Assembly: GCA_001683845.1 (NCBI GenBank)
Contig: LXQI01000007.1
Coordinates: 62,001-126,000, forward strand
Direction of reading: 5' to 3'
Origin: Erythrobacter sp. ANT-B3C2
GTDB lineage: Bacteria; Pseudomonadota; Alphaproteobacteria; Sphingomonadales; Sphingomonadaceae
Length of the DNA stretch: 64,000 nucleotides
In this document: positions 1-11,325 of the stretch, one piece after another
Numbering within the stretch: position 1 is the first letter of the stretch
How the letters are laid out: the number at the start of each line of letters is the position of its first letter
The notes under the pieces: generated by a model
The model's database searches: none
The model's input: the letters and a program-made list of their open reading frames with translations, nothing else
What the model was told of the DNA's origin: nothing
Program-made: the position numbers and the translations under genes

Positions 1-354
1 CTCTTCGGCAGCGAAAAGAGCTGCGGTATCAAGGGCCTGCGGCTCGATCCCGAGAGCTTCTCTCTGAAAGTGGTCGAGGTGCCCCCCAGTGACTCCGGGG
101 CGGATTGGCAGGCCGCCGGCGTGCTGGTCCACAACGCCCGCAACCGCACCCTCGCGCACATGCTGGTGGAAATGCCCTTCGGTGCCTTCCCGATGGCGCT
201 GGGCGTGATCTACGATCACCCCGCAGCGACCTTCGAGGCCGGCATCATCGCAGAGCGCGCCAAGGCCAGTGAGGGCAAGGATTCCAGCCTCGCCCGCCTG
301 CTCGCCAAGGGCCAGACCTGGACCGTTTCCGGCACCGCTGCGGATCCGATCTGA
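1..354 (+). CDS. 2-oxoacid:ferredoxin oxidoreductase beta subunit, C-terminal part (truncated by window edge)
   Basis: Frame open from base 1; 'DWQAAGVLVHNARNRTLAHMLVEMPFGAFPMALGVIYD' resembles the C-terminus of this family. Confidence 0.75.
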   Translation, partial: LFGSEKSCGIKGLRLDPESFSLKVVEVPPSDSGADWQAAGVLVHNARNRTLAHMLVEMPFGAFPMALGVIYDHPAATFEAGIIAERAKASEGKDSSLARLLAKGQTWTVSGTAADPI

Positions 355-579
355 CCCGCCCGCAACTGGCTTAGGAGCCGCTTGCGGCGGCGTTCTACCC
401 GCGTTGCAAATCGCCAATCAGAGCCGATTTGCGCTCCCGATGTACCCGGCTTGCAGCCCATTGCACCACCGATGCAAACCCGTCCCACCCCGCTTTCCAT
501 GGCGGCGTAACCCGGTGCAAAAGCCCATCTTGCGGCCCCTAATCGCAGCGCGTAATCGCCTCCCGGTGGAGCGCATCGC

Positions 580-1497
580 ATGGACAATCTGACGCACAGC
601 CTCGTGGGCGCGCTCATTGGGCAGGCGGGGCTGAAGCGGAAAACCGGCCTTGCCATGCCCGCGCTGGTGATCGGCGCCAACCTGCCCGATATCGACGCCG
701 GCTGCGTTCTGCTGGGCGACATGCAGCACCTCGCCCTGCGCCGCGGGATCACCCACGGTCCCATTGCCTGGGTGCTGCTCCCGCTCGCCTTGGCCGGCCT
801 GCTTTACGGATGGGACCGATGGCAAGCCCGACGCGGCAGGCGTCCGGAAAGCCGCCGCCCGGTGCACTTCGGCTGGCTCTATGCGCTCGCCTTCATCGGC
901 TGCCTCTCACACCCGGCGCTCGACTGGCTGAACAGCTACGGTGTCCGTCTGCTCGCACCTTTCAGCAGCCGCTGGTTCTATGGCGACGTGCTGTTCATCA
1001 TCGATCTGTGGCTGTGGCTCGGCCTCGGCTTCGCCACCTGGCTTTCGCTGCGACGCGAGAAGCGAGGCGGGGAGTGGCGCCGCCCGGCGCAGGTCGCACT
1101 GGCGGCGTCGCTGGCCTATGTCGGGCTGAACGCCGCCATCACCTGGCAGGCCGAACGCTCGGTCGCCGATGCGCCCACCGGAACCGAGCAGGTTATCGCC
1201 AATCCGCAGCCGCTGGCCTCCTACCGCCGCTCGGTAGTCTCCGGGGGCAACGGCCTTTACGCGGTGGATGGTGAGACCCTGCCTGGAGTGCCGCTCGATC
1301 GCTGCGATCTAGCGGCGGCGCGCGCGGCCGTTCCGGCGGTGGACAATTTCCTGATCTGGGCGCGCGCACCCTTCGTCACCCCGCGCGAGGATGGCACCCA
1401 CCTGCTCGGCGATGCCCGCTTCGCCGATTCCCGCAGCCAAAGCCGCTTCAGTGTCGTTCTGCCCCAGGGGACCTGCCCGGAACGCCCCGGCGCCTGA
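580..1497 (+). CDS. metal-dependent hydrolase, YdjM-like membrane protein
   Basis: 'MDNLTHSLVGALIGQAGLKRKTGLAMPALVIGANLPDIDA' typical N-terminus. Confidence 0.8.
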   Translation: MDNLTHSLVGALIGQAGLKRKTGLAMPALVIGANLPDIDAGCVLLGDMQHLALRRGITHGPIAWVLLPLALAGLLYGWDRWQARRGRRPESRRPVHFGWLYALAFIGCLSHPALDWLNSYGVRLLAPFSSRWFYGDVLFIIDLWLWLGLGFATWLSLRREKRGGEWRRPAQVALAASLAYVGLNAAITWQAERSVADAPTGTEQVIANPQPLASYRRSVVSGGNGLYAVDGETLPGVPLDRCDLAAARAAVPAVDNFLIWARAPFVTPREDGTHLLGDARFADSRSQSRFSVVLPQGTCPERPGA

Positions 1498-1528
1498 GCC
1501 GCTTTGAAGTGCCAGAGGGGATGAGAAT

Positions 1529-2911
1529 TTGACCGCACCGCACATCGTCTGGCTCCGCCGCGACCTGCGCCTCGCCGACCAACCCGCCTTCGCCTGCGCC
1601 GCCGAAGCAGGCCCGGTAATCGCGGTCTATGTGCTCGACGACGAACGCGCCGGCGAGCGCCAGCTGGGCGGCGCCTCGCGCTGGTGGCTGCACCATTCGC
1701 TGATCTCGCTGGGCGCGGAACTGGAGCGGCGCGGCTCCCGCCTGATCCTGCGCCACGGCAACAGCGCGGAGCAAATTGCCCAACTCGCCGCCGAAACCGG
1801 CGCCGCCGCCGTCCACGCCCTGCGCCATTACGAGCCGTGGTGGCGTAACGCCGAAGACGAACTCGCCGGCCGCACCCGGCTGTGCCTGCACGATGGCAAT
1901 TACCTCGCCCCGCCGGGCAGCGTCACCACCGGCTCAGGCCAAACCTACAAGATCTACACCCCCTTTGCGAACGCACTGATGGAGCACATGCCGCCCGGCG
2001 ATCCGCTGCCCGCGCCCGAGCTTCGCGCGCCCGGTGCATGGCCCGCCAGCGACAGCCTCACCGATTGGCACCTCCTGCCGACCACCCCCGACTGGGCGAC
2101 GGGTTTCGTCGTCCATTGGCAAGTGGGCGAGCAGGCCGCTCACGCGAGGCTCGACGATTTCCTCGGCCGGGTCCGGGATTATGCGGGGCACCGCAACCTG
2201 CCCTCGGTCGATGGTTCCTCGCAACTGTCCCCACACCTGCACTGGGGCGAGATCTCGCCCGCACAGGTGTGGCACGCGCTGCAAGGGACGGCCGGCGAGG
2301 GCGCGGACACTTACCGCCGTGAGATCGTCTGGCGGGATTTCACGCAGAACATCATCTACGCGTTTCCGCACTATCCTGACGGTAATTACCGCCAGCAATT
2401 CGACAATTTCCCTTGGCGCGACCCGGCCACCGACCCGGCCGCCGCTGCCGATCTTGCCGCCTGGCAGCAGGGCCGCACCGGCTACCCGATCGTCGATGCC
2501 GGGATGCGCCAGCTGTGGCGGATGGGCTGGATGCACAATCGCGTGCGGATGATCACCGCCAGCTTCCTCATCAAGCACCTGCTGATTGACTGGCGCCACG
2601 GCGAGCGCTGGTTTTGGAATGCGCTGGTGGATGCCGATCATGCCAATAATTCGGTCAACTGGCAGTGGGTCAGCGGCACGGGCGTCGATACCCAGCTGTT
2701 CACCCGCATCATGGCCCCGCTTAGCCAGTCCGAGAAGTTCGATGCCGCCGGCTATATTCGCGAGTTCGTGCCTGAGCTGGCCGAGCTGCCCGACGCCGAC
2801 ATTCACGATCCGGCCGACGAGCCTCGCCCGGCGGCCTATCCGCCGCGGCTGATCGGCCACAGGGAAGCGCGCGAGCGGGCGCTCGTCGCCTATCGCATGC
2901 TGCGCGGTTGA
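1529..2911 (+). CDS. phrB: deoxyribodipyrimidine photo-lyase
   Basis: 'IVWLRRDLRLADQPAF', 'GYPIVDAGMRQLWRMGWMHNRVRMITASFLIKHLLIDWRHGERWFWNALVDADHANNSVNWQWVSGTG'; TTG start. Confidence 0.95.
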   Translation: MTAPHIVWLRRDLRLADQPAFACAAEAGPVIAVYVLDDERAGERQLGGASRWWLHHSLISLGAELERRGSRLILRHGNSAEQIAQLAAETGAAAVHALRHYEPWWRNAEDELAGRTRLCLHDGNYLAPPGSVTTGSGQTYKIYTPFANALMEHMPPGDPLPAPELRAPGAWPASDSLTDWHLLPTTPDWATGFVVHWQVGEQAAHARLDDFLGRVRDYAGHRNLPSVDGSSQLSPHLHWGEISPAQVWHALQGTAGEGADTYRREIVWRDFTQNIIYAFPHYPDGNYRQQFDNFPWRDPATDPAAAADLAAWQQGRTGYPIVDAGMRQLWRMGWMHNRVRMITASFLIKHLLIDWRHGERWFWNALVDADHANNSVNWQWVSGTGVDTQLFTRIMAPLSQSEKFDAAGYIREFVPELAELPDADIHDPADEPRPAAYPPRLIGHREARERALVAYRMLRG

Positions 2912-2915
2912 GCCG

Positions 2916-4214
2916 ATGGGTCGTGCCTTGCCGCCGCCACGGTGCACGGCCATAGAGCGGCGTATGGGCGGGCAGGGCCCTTTACGCGGCACGGCATTGC
3001 TGGCAGCAGGGCGGCGCTTTCGCTCCCGGCATGGCATCTTCGCGCGGGCCTTTACGCGCCTGTGCGGCTGGGGCCTGCAGCGAGTGGTCGAGCGGATCGA
3101 CGCCGGGCTCCAGACCGGCGCCATCCACGCCACGCTGCCCGATGGCTCGCGCCTGATGCTCGGAGGGCGCCGCCCCGGTTTTGAGCCGATCGTGGAACTG
3201 CGCGACTGGCGGGCGCTGCTGCGGCTGGCGACCGGCGGCTCGGCCGGCTGGTACCAGGCGTGGGAGGCGGGCGAGTGGGCGAGCCCCGATCCGGTGCCGC
3301 TGTTCGCCCTGTTCATGGCCAATGGCGAGAGCTTGGGCGACGCGGCCCGCGCCAAGGGCCCGTGGCGCTGGGCGGCGAGGGCGCTGCATGCGCTCAACCG
3401 CAACACCCGGGCGAGGGCGCAGCGCAACATCCAAGCCCATTACGATCTGGGCAACGATTTCTACGCCGCCTGGCTCGATCCGACGATGAGCTATTCGAGC
3501 GGGATGGGAGTGGGCGCGGACGGGCTCGAGGCGGCGCAGCACCGAAAATGGGCGCGCCTGGCCGAGCGGATTGGCACTCCCGCCACCGTGCTCGACATTG
3601 GCTGCGGCTGGGGCGGGCTGTGCACCTTCCTGGCCGAGCGCGGCGCAGCGGTGACCGGCATCAGCCTTTCCGCCGAGCAGCTGGCCTGGGCGAGGGCACA
3701 CCACCATCCGGTCGTCCGCTTCGAAAAGCGTGATTACCGCGATGTAGCGGGGCCGTACGACGCCATCGTCAGTGTGGAGATGGTCGAGGCGCTGGGCCGT
3801 GAATATTGGCCGGCCTATCTCGATGCCATCGCCCACGCACTGAAACCCGGCGGGCAGGCGGCGATCCAGTTCATCTCGTTGAAGGAGGTACTGTTCGAGG
3901 CCTATGCCGCCAGCGCCGATTTCATCCAGGCCTATATTTTCCCCGGCGGGCTGCTGATCAAGACCAGCGAATTCCGCTCACTCGCCGCAGAGCGCGGGCT
4001 CGATTGGCAGGACCAAGAGGATTTCGGCCCCGACTATGCCGAAACGCTGAAGGCCTGGCGCGAGCGGTTTGAGGCGGCGGTGGCGCAGGGCCGGCTGCCG
4101 CCCGGTTTCGACCGGCGGTTCTGCGACCTGTGGCGCTATTACCTGATGTATTGCGAGGGCGGCTTCCGCGGCGGCGGGATCGACGTCAGCCAGATCACGC
4201 TGGTCAAGCGCTGA
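2916..4214 (+). CDS. cyclopropane-fatty-acyl-phospholipid synthase family methyltransferase
   Basis: 'NIQAHYDLGNDFYAAWLDPTMSYSSG', SAM motif 'VLDIGCGWGGL'. Confidence 0.9.
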   Translation: MGRALPPPRCTAIERRMGGQGPLRGTALLAAGRRFRSRHGIFARAFTRLCGWGLQRVVERIDAGLQTGAIHATLPDGSRLMLGGRRPGFEPIVELRDWRALLRLATGGSAGWYQAWEAGEWASPDPVPLFALFMANGESLGDAARAKGPWRWAARALHALNRNTRARAQRNIQAHYDLGNDFYAAWLDPTMSYSSGMGVGADGLEAAQHRKWARLAERIGTPATVLDIGCGWGGLCTFLAERGAAVTGISLSAEQLAWARAHHHPVVRFEKRDYRDVAGPYDAIVSVEMVEALGREYWPAYLDAIAHALKPGGQAAIQFISLKEVLFEAYAASADFIQAYIFPGGLLIKTSEFRSLAAERGLDWQDQEDFGPDYAETLKAWRERFEAAVAQGRLPPGFDRRFCDLWRYYLMYCEGGFRGGGIDVSQITLVKR

Positions 4215-4226
4215 ACCGCGGAGGCT

Positions 4227-5285
4227 TCAGCCCCGGCGCTCCAGCAGCGGGCGCCACCAATCCTCATTCTCAAGATACCACGCCAGCGTCTGCGCGAAGC
4301 CTGCAGTGAAGTCGCGCTGCGGCGCGTAGCCCAGTTCGCTCTCGATCTTGGAGCAATCGATCGCATAGCGCCGATCGTGGCCGGCGCGATCGGTGACGTA
4401 GGTCTTCAGCGATGCGGAAGGATCGCCACGCGCGGCTGGCGCATCGGGGAAGCGGGTGGCGAGGTCCGGCCGCTCCGTAAAGGCGCGGTCCACCGCGGCG
4501 CAGATCTCGTCGATTACCTGCATGTTCGGCAGCTCGGCCCCGCCGCCGATATTGTACATCTCGCCCGGCCGCCCATCCTCGATCACGCGCTCGATGCCGT
4601 AGCAATGATCCTCCACATGCAGCCAGTCGCGCACGTTCATTCCGTCGCCGTAGATCGGCAGGTTGCGCCCCTCCAGGCAGTTGAGGAGGAACAGCGGGAT
4701 CAGCTTCTCAGGGAATTGGTAGGGCCCGTAATTGTTCGAGCAATTGCTGGTGGTGGTCTGCAGGCCAAAGGTGTGGTGATAGGCGCGCACCAGATGATCG
4801 GAGCCCGCCTTGGAGGCCGAGTAGGGTGAGTTCGGCGCATATTGCGTGGCCTCGCTGAAGGCCGGATCCTGCGGGCCGAGCGAGCCGTAGACCTCGTCGG
4901 TCGAGACATGGTGGAAGCGATGCGGGCGCCCGCCATCGTCCAGCCACACCGTGCGCGCCGCCTTCAGCAGGCTGTGCGTGCCAATGACGTTGGTGGAGAC
5001 GAAGGCGTCTGGCCCGGTGATGGAGCGATCGACATGGCTCTCGGCGGCGAAGTGCACGATCGTGTCGATCCCGCGCTGGCGCAGCAGCTGCTCGACCAGT
5101 TCGGTGTCGAGGATATCGCCCTCAACCAGCTCCACTCCCGGGAGGCCGGCGATGTTGGCCGGATTGCCGGCATAGGTGAGCAGGTCGAGCACGGTGATTG
5201 TATCGTCCGGATGCCGTGCCCGCCAGAAATGCACAAAATTGGCGCCGATGAAGCCGGCGCCGCCGGTGACGAGAAGTTCAGCCAT
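4227..5285 (-). CDS. rfbB: dTDP-glucose 4,6-dehydratase
   Basis: '[18 protein letters not shown]', 'HHVSTDEVYGSLG', 'SPYSASKAGSDHLVRAYHHTFGLQTTTSNCSNNYGPYQFPEKLIP'. Confidence 0.95.
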   Translation of the reverse strand: MAELLVTGGAGFIGANFVHFWRARHPDDTITVLDLLTYAGNPANIAGLPGVELVEGDILDTELVEQLLRQRGIDTIVHFAAESHVDRSITGPDAFVSTNVIGTHSLLKAARTVWLDDGGRPHRFHHVSTDEVYGSLGPQDPAFSEATQYAPNSPYSASKAGSDHLVRAYHHTFGLQTTTSNCSNNYGPYQFPEKLIPLFLLNCLEGRNLPIYGDGMNVRDWLHVEDHCYGIERVIEDGRPGEMYNIGGGAELPNMQVIDEICAAVDRAFTERPDLATRFPDAPAARGDPSASLKTYVTDRAGHDRRYAIDCSKIESELGYAPQRDFTAGFAQTLAWYLENEDWWRPLLERRG

Positions 5286-6135
5286 CGTTGTTCAACTCTT
5301 CTAGCATGTGCCGCAAATTGACCCGCCAGTGCGGCGCGGGGCCGCCGAGCAGACGCCAGGTCGCGCTCTTCTCAAGCACGGAATAGGCCGGGCGCTGCGC
5401 GGGGGTGGGGAAATCTTCGGTGGCGATCGGCACGATCTGCGCAGCCGTTTGCAGCAGGCCGAGCGCCAGCGCCTCCTCCTGGATCGCGACGGCGAAATCG
5501 TACCAGCTGGCGACGCCGCTATCGGTGTAGTGATACAGGCCCGTGGCGCCTTGCTGCGCAAGCGCCCAGATCGCCGAAGCCAGCGCAGGCGCCCAGGTGG
5601 GGGTGCCGATCTGGTCGGCGACCACGCGAACCTCCTCGCGCTCGCCCATCAGGCGCAGCATGGTGCGCACGAAATTGGCACCCTGCGCATCGTAGACCCA
5701 GGCGGTGCGGACCACCAACGCATCGGAGCCGGCGGCTTGTTCGCCGGCGAGCTTGCTGCGGCCATAGGCGCCGAGCGGGGCGGTGGAGGCGTCGGGCGGG
5801 AAGGGGCGGCCGGCGGTGCCGTCGAACACGAAATCGGTCGAGACATGCACCAGCTGCGCGCCCGCCTCCGCGGCAGCGGCGGCGAGGTGGCCGACGGCGT
5901 GGCCGTTGATGGCCAGCGCGGCTGCTTCCTCGCTCTCGGCGCGGTCGACGGCGGTATAGGCGGCGGCGTTGAAGATGTGCGTGGGGGCAAGCTCGCTCAC
6001 GAAGCGCTCGACCGCGGCGGCATCGGCAATGTCGAGCGTGGAATGATCGGCGGCGACGGTCTCGGCCCCGGCTGGCGCCGAGGCGAGCAGCGCCCGGCCG
6101 AGTTGCCCGCCCGCTCCGGTGACGAGCACCTTCAT
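5278..6135 (-). CDS. rfbD: dTDP-4-dehydrorhamnose reductase
   Basis: Starts '[18 protein letters not shown]' inside the longer ORF; 'YSVLEKSATWRLLG'. Confidence 0.93.
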   Translation of the reverse strand: MKVLVTGAGGQLGRALLASAPAGAETVAADHSTLDIADAAAVERFVSELAPTHIFNAAAYTAVDRAESEEAAALAINGHAVGHLAAAAAEAGAQLVHVSTDFVFDGTAGRPFPPDASTAPLGAYGRSKLAGEQAAGSDALVVRTAWVYDAQGANFVRTMLRLMGEREEVRVVADQIGTPTWAPALASAIWALAQQGATGLYHYTDSGVASWYDFAVAIQEEALALGLLQTAAQIVPIATEDFPTPAQRPAYSVLEKSATWRLLGGPAPHWRVNLRHMLEELNNDG

Positions 6136-6677
6136 GTGAAGGCCGTGATCTCGGCAAAAGGCTGCGCCGCCTTGTCTTTGGCCGATAGCTGCGGCTCGAT
6201 GCCGTCCAGCGGCCATTCGATGCCGAGCGTGGGGTCGTTCCAGAGCAGGCTGTGCTCGCTCGCCGGATCGTAGAAGGCGGTGCACTTGTAGAGAAAGTCC
6301 GTGCCGTCCTCCAGGCACAGGAAGCCGTGCGCCATGCCCGGCGGGGCCCACAGCATGTGCTTGTTGGCCGCGCTCAACTCGGCCCCGAACCATTTGCCGA
6401 AGCTGGGCGAGGAGCGCCGAACATCCACGATCACGTCGAACACCGCGCCGCTCGCCACCCGCACCAGCTTGCCCTGGGGGTTGGGGCTCTGGAAGTGCAG
6501 CCCGCGCAGCACGCCCCTGGCCGAGCGGCTATGATTGTCCTGCACGAATGCAAAGTCCAGCCCGGCTTCGGCAAAGGCGCGTGCGTTCCAGCTCTCCATG
6601 AAGAAGCCGCGCTCATCGCCGAACACGCGCGGCTTGATCAGCCACGCGCCGTCGATGCCGGTCTCGATCAGTTCCAC
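6132..6677 (-). CDS. rfbC: dTDP-4-dehydrorhamnose 3,5-epimerase
   Basis: '[47 protein letters not shown]'. Confidence 0.95.
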   Translation of the reverse strand: MELIETGIDGAWLIKPRVFGDERGFFMESWNARAFAEAGLDFAFVQDNHSRSARGVLRGLHFQSPNPQGKLVRVASGAVFDVIVDVRRSSPSFGKWFGAELSAANKHMLWAPPGMAHGFLCLEDGTDFLYKCTAFYDPASEHSLLWNDPTLGIEWPLDGIEPQLSAKDKAAQPFAEITAFT

Positions 6678-7555
6678 CGCGTGCCACCCGCGAGCAACTT
6701 CATCAGATATTCGCCATAACCGGACTTACGCAGCGGCGCGGCGACCCGTTCCAGCTGGGCATCGTCGATGAAGCCCATCCGCCAGGCGAGCTCTTCCGGG
6801 CAGGCGATTTTGAGGCCCTGCCGCTCCTCGGTGATCCGCACGTAATTGCCCGCATCGCTGAGCGAGGCGTGCGTGCCGGTATCGAGCCAGGCATAGCCGC
6901 GGCCCATGATCTCGACATTCAGTTCGCCCGCTTCGAGATACATCCGGTTGAGATCGGTTATCTCCAGCTCGCCGCGTTCGGACGGCTCGATCCGGTGCGC
7001 CATCTCCACCGCGCGGCCATCGTAGAAATAGAGCCCGGTCACCGCATAGTTCGACCGGGGGCGCTCGGGCTTCTCCTCGATCGAGATCGCGCGGCCCGCA
7101 TCGTCGAACTCGACCACGCCGTAGGCCCGTGCATCCTCGACGTGGTAGCCGAACACCGTTGCGCCGGTTTCTCGGCCGGAGGCGCGCTGCAGCAGTTCGG
7201 TCAGTCCGTGCCCGTAGAAGATGTTGTCGCCCAGGATCAGCGAGGAGGGCGCCTCGCCCACGAAATCGGCGCCGATGTGATAGGCTTGCGCCAGCCCGCC
7301 CGGCTCCGGCTGCACCGAATAGCTGAGCGACAGGCCAATCTCCGACCCGTCGCCGAGCAGCGCCTGGAACGCCGGCTGGTCGTGCGGGGTGGTGATGATC
7401 AGGATTTCGTGGATGCCGCTGAGGATCAGAACGCTCAGCGGATAATAGATCATTGGCTTGTCGTAGACCGGCATCAACTGCTTGGAGACGCCCTTGGTCA
7501 GGGGATAGAGCCGCGTGCCCGAGCCTCCGGCCAGGATGATGCCCTTGCGTTCCAT
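6668..7555 (-). CDS. rfbA: glucose-1-phosphate thymidylyltransferase
   Basis: '[45 protein letters not shown]'. Confidence 0.95.
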   Translation of the reverse strand: MERKGIILAGGSGTRLYPLTKGVSKQLMPVYDKPMIYYPLSVLILSGIHEILIITTPHDQPAFQALLGDGSEIGLSLSYSVQPEPGGLAQAYHIGADFVGEAPSSLILGDNIFYGHGLTELLQRASGRETGATVFGYHVEDARAYGVVEFDDAGRAISIEEKPERPRSNYAVTGLYFYDGRAVEMAHRIEPSERGELEITDLNRMYLEAGELNVEIMGRGYAWLDTGTHASLSDAGNYVRITEERQGLKIACPEELAWRMGFIDDAQLERVAAPLRKSGYGEYLMKLLAGGTRWN

Positions 7556-7724
7556 AAGACGATCCCCTGTGGCCGATCGCAGCCGGTCGCGCTGTTGCAG
7601 ATCGCCCTGCCTATATCAACCGGTGGCTGCGGCGGCTTGGGTGCAGTGCAGCAATGGCACGCCGCCGTTGGCCCTTCGCAACAGGCTCGCTCGATCCCGC
7701 GAGCCTGCAGCCCCGACCCACCTT

Positions 7725-8687
<963 letters not shown>

Positions 8688-8869
8688 GCGAGGTTCTCCA
8701 AGAGAGTCGCCGCCAGTCCAAGGCCGGCAGCGCGCCTATAAGGCAGTGCTCCTACTCATGAATGACGCCTCGCGTCGAGCCCTCGCGAGCCGGAATAGCA
8801 TACACGGTGGAGCGAAGAGGCAGCCTGCGGTCCGCCACGTCAGCGAGGCGGGCCGCGCCCCCGCTGCGC

Positions 8870-9607
8870 CTATCCCTCCACCCGCTCGCGATGACCAGTG
8901 GGGAAATCCTCGGCCACCAGCGCGGCGATGCGTTGCGCGACGGTCTCCGGCGGTTTGACGGTTTGCGGATCTTCGCCGGGAAAGGCGCGGGCGCGCATGG
9001 TGGTGCGGGTTGCGCCCGGATCGAGGATCGCCACGCGGATGGACGAGATCCGCTCCACTTCCTGCGCATAGGTGGCCAGCAGGCAATCGAACGCCGCCTT
9101 GGTGGCACCATAGGCGCCCCAATAGGCGCGGGGAGCCGCGCCAACGGAGCTGGTGAGGCCAACCACGCGGGCGACTTCGCTGCGTCGCAGCAGCGGATCG
9201 AAGGCGGCAATCAGCGCCTGGGTCGCCATCACGTTGAGCGTCAGCACGCGGGTGAACTCCTTGGCTTCGATCTGTGCGACCGGCCCGAGCTGCGGCAGGA
9301 CCGCGGCGTTGAGGACGAGGATGTCGAGCCGCTCCCACCGTTCAGCGACGGCGGCGGCGAGGCGGGGGAGAGCATCGCCCTCGGCAAGGTCGAACGGGGC
9401 AATGGTGGCGCTGCCACCAGCCTGGTGGATCGCATCCTCCACCCGCTCGAGATCAGAGACGGTGCGGCCACTGATCAGCACATGCGCACCCGCCGCTGCG
9501 AGCGCCTGCGCGGTGGCCGCGCCGATGCCGCGGCTGGCGCCCGTGACGTACGCAATGCGCCCGCCCAGCGGCCCAGTGGCATGCGACCCGGTGGCATCCT
9601 CGACCAT
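8870..9607 (-). CDS. SDR family NAD(P)-dependent oxidoreductase
   Basis: 'AYVTGASRGIGAATAQALAAAGAHVLI', YxxxK region 'YWGAYGATKAAF'; start chosen at 9607. Confidence 0.85.
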   Translation of the reverse strand: MVEDATGSHATGPLGGRIAYVTGASRGIGAATAQALAAAGAHVLISGRTVSDLERVEDAIHQAGGSATIAPFDLAEGDALPRLAAAVAERWERLDILVLNAAVLPQLGPVAQIEAKEFTRVLTLNVMATQALIAAFDPLLRRSEVARVVGLTSSVGAAPRAYWGAYGATKAAFDCLLATYAQEVERISSIRVAILDPGATRTTMRARAFPGEDPQTVKPPETVAQRIAALVAEDFPTGHRERVEG

Positions 9608-11091
9608 CAGGCGACCTGCGGAACGGCCGGGTTGACCGGCAGTGAGAGCTGCGCGTCCGCCTCGTGCCGCTCGGCGATGTCGGTGAGCCGGGTGGGGTAG
9701 TCGCCCGTAAAGCAGGCGTCGCAATATTGGGGGCGGGCCGCGTTACGACCCTCCAGCCCGACCGCGCGATAGAGCCCCTCGATGGAGACGAAGGCCAGGC
9801 TGTCGGCCTTGATGAAGGCGCACATCGCCTGGACATCCATCCGCCCCGCCAGCAGCTTGGACCGCTCGGGCGTGTCCACGCCGTAGTAGCAGCCGTGCCC
9901 CGTGGGCGGGCTGGCGACGCGGAAGTGGACCTCGCGGGCGCCGGCATCGCGCATCATCTCGACGATCTTCATGCTGGTGGTGCCCCGCACGATCGAATCG
10001 TCGATCAGGACGATGCTCTTGCCCTCCACCAGCTTGCGGTTGACGTTGTGCTTGCGCTTCACGCCTGCGTGGCGAGCGCTGTCCGAAGGCTGGATGAAGG
10101 TGCGCCCGACATAATGCGAGCGGACGATCCCCAGCTCGAATGGAATGCCCGATTGCTGCGAGAAGCCGATCGCCGCCGGAACGCCGCTATCGGGCACCGG
10201 CACGACGATCTCGGCCGAGACCGGCGCCTCGCGGGCCAGCTCCACGCCGATCTGCTTGCGCGATTCGTAGACCGAGCGCTTGTCGAGGATGGAATCGGGT
10301 CGGCTGAAATAGACGTGTTCGAAGATGCAGGGGCGGCCCGGCTGGTTGCCCAACGGATGGTGGCTGGTGATCTTACCGTCGAGATCGACCTCGATCAGCT
10401 CGCCCGGCTCCACCTGCCGCTCGAACTCCGCGCCGACAACGTCGAGCGCAACCGTTTCACTGGCGAAGGTGACCGCATCGCCCAGCCGTCCCATCACCAA
10501 CGGACGGATGCCCAGTGGATCGCGGCAGGCGATCATCCCCGCGGGCGTCATGCAGATCAGCGACCAGGCGCCCTCCAGCATCCGTAGCGCATCGATGAAT
10601 TTGTCGAGCAGGGTCGGGTAGCGGCTGGTGGCGACGAGGTGGATGATCACTTCGGTATCGGAGGTGGACTGGAAGATCGCGCCCTTGCGCACCAGTTCCT
10701 GGCGCACGGTGCGCGCATTGGAGATATTGCCGTTGTGCGCCACCGCGAAACCGCCCGTGGCGAGATCGGCATAGAGCGGCTGGACGTTGCGCAGGCCGGC
10801 GCCACCGGTGGTGGAATAGCGGACGTGGCCTGCAGCCATGATGCCCGGCAGCTCGGCGATCGATACGCCGGTCGCAAAATTGTCGGCCACATGGCCAAGG
10901 CCACGGCGGGTGTAGAACTCGGCCCCGTCGAAGCTGGTGATCCCCACCGCCTCTTGTCCGCGATGCTGAAGCGCGTGCAGGCCCAAGGCACAAGCGGCGG
11001 CAGCCTCGGCCGCACCGATAACGCCGAACACGCCGCACTCTTCGCGCAGCTTGTCACCATCCAAGTCGAGGAAGGGGTGGGTGAGGTTCAT
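9607..11091 (-). CDS. purF: amidophosphoribosyltransferase
   Basis: 'DKLREECGVFGVIG', 'IVLIDDSIVRGTTSMKIVEMMRDAGAREVHFR'. Confidence 0.97.
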   Translation of the reverse strand: MNLTHPFLDLDGDKLREECGVFGVIGAAEAAAACALGLHALQHRGQEAVGITSFDGAEFYTRRGLGHVADNFATGVSIAELPGIMAAGHVRYSTTGGAGLRNVQPLYADLATGGFAVAHNGNISNARTVRQELVRKGAIFQSTSDTEVIIHLVATSRYPTLLDKFIDALRMLEGAWSLICMTPAGMIACRDPLGIRPLVMGRLGDAVTFASETVALDVVGAEFERQVEPGELIEVDLDGKITSHHPLGNQPGRPCIFEHVYFSRPDSILDKRSVYESRKQIGVELAREAPVSAEIVVPVPDSGVPAAIGFSQQSGIPFELGIVRSHYVGRTFIQPSDSARHAGVKRKHNVNRKLVEGKSIVLIDDSIVRGTTSMKIVEMMRDAGAREVHFRVASPPTGHGCYYGVDTPERSKLLAGRMDVQAMCAFIKADSLAFVSIEGLYRAVGLEGRNAARPQYCDACFTGDYPTRLTDIAERHEADAQLSLPVNPAVPQVA

Positions 11092-11325
11092 CGATTCCAG
11101 TGGGATGCCGAGAGCGTTTTCCCAATGGCGATATTACGGGACGATTACAAGGCCGCGGCCGATCTGGCTTACGAGAGTTGACCCCGGGTCCGGCCGATTG
11201 AGCGAGAGAGAAAGCAGACATCACAATCCTTAAGGTTGCCGCGGAATCCTCCCCTATCGCTGCGATCAGCATGCAGCCGTGGCCACTGCGAGACGCAGTA
11301 GACCACGACGACATATCAGCTGAAA

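Noticed and set aside
1934-3430. 498-aa minus-strand ORF
   Set aside because: Antisense to photolyase and methyltransferase; no conserved motifs.
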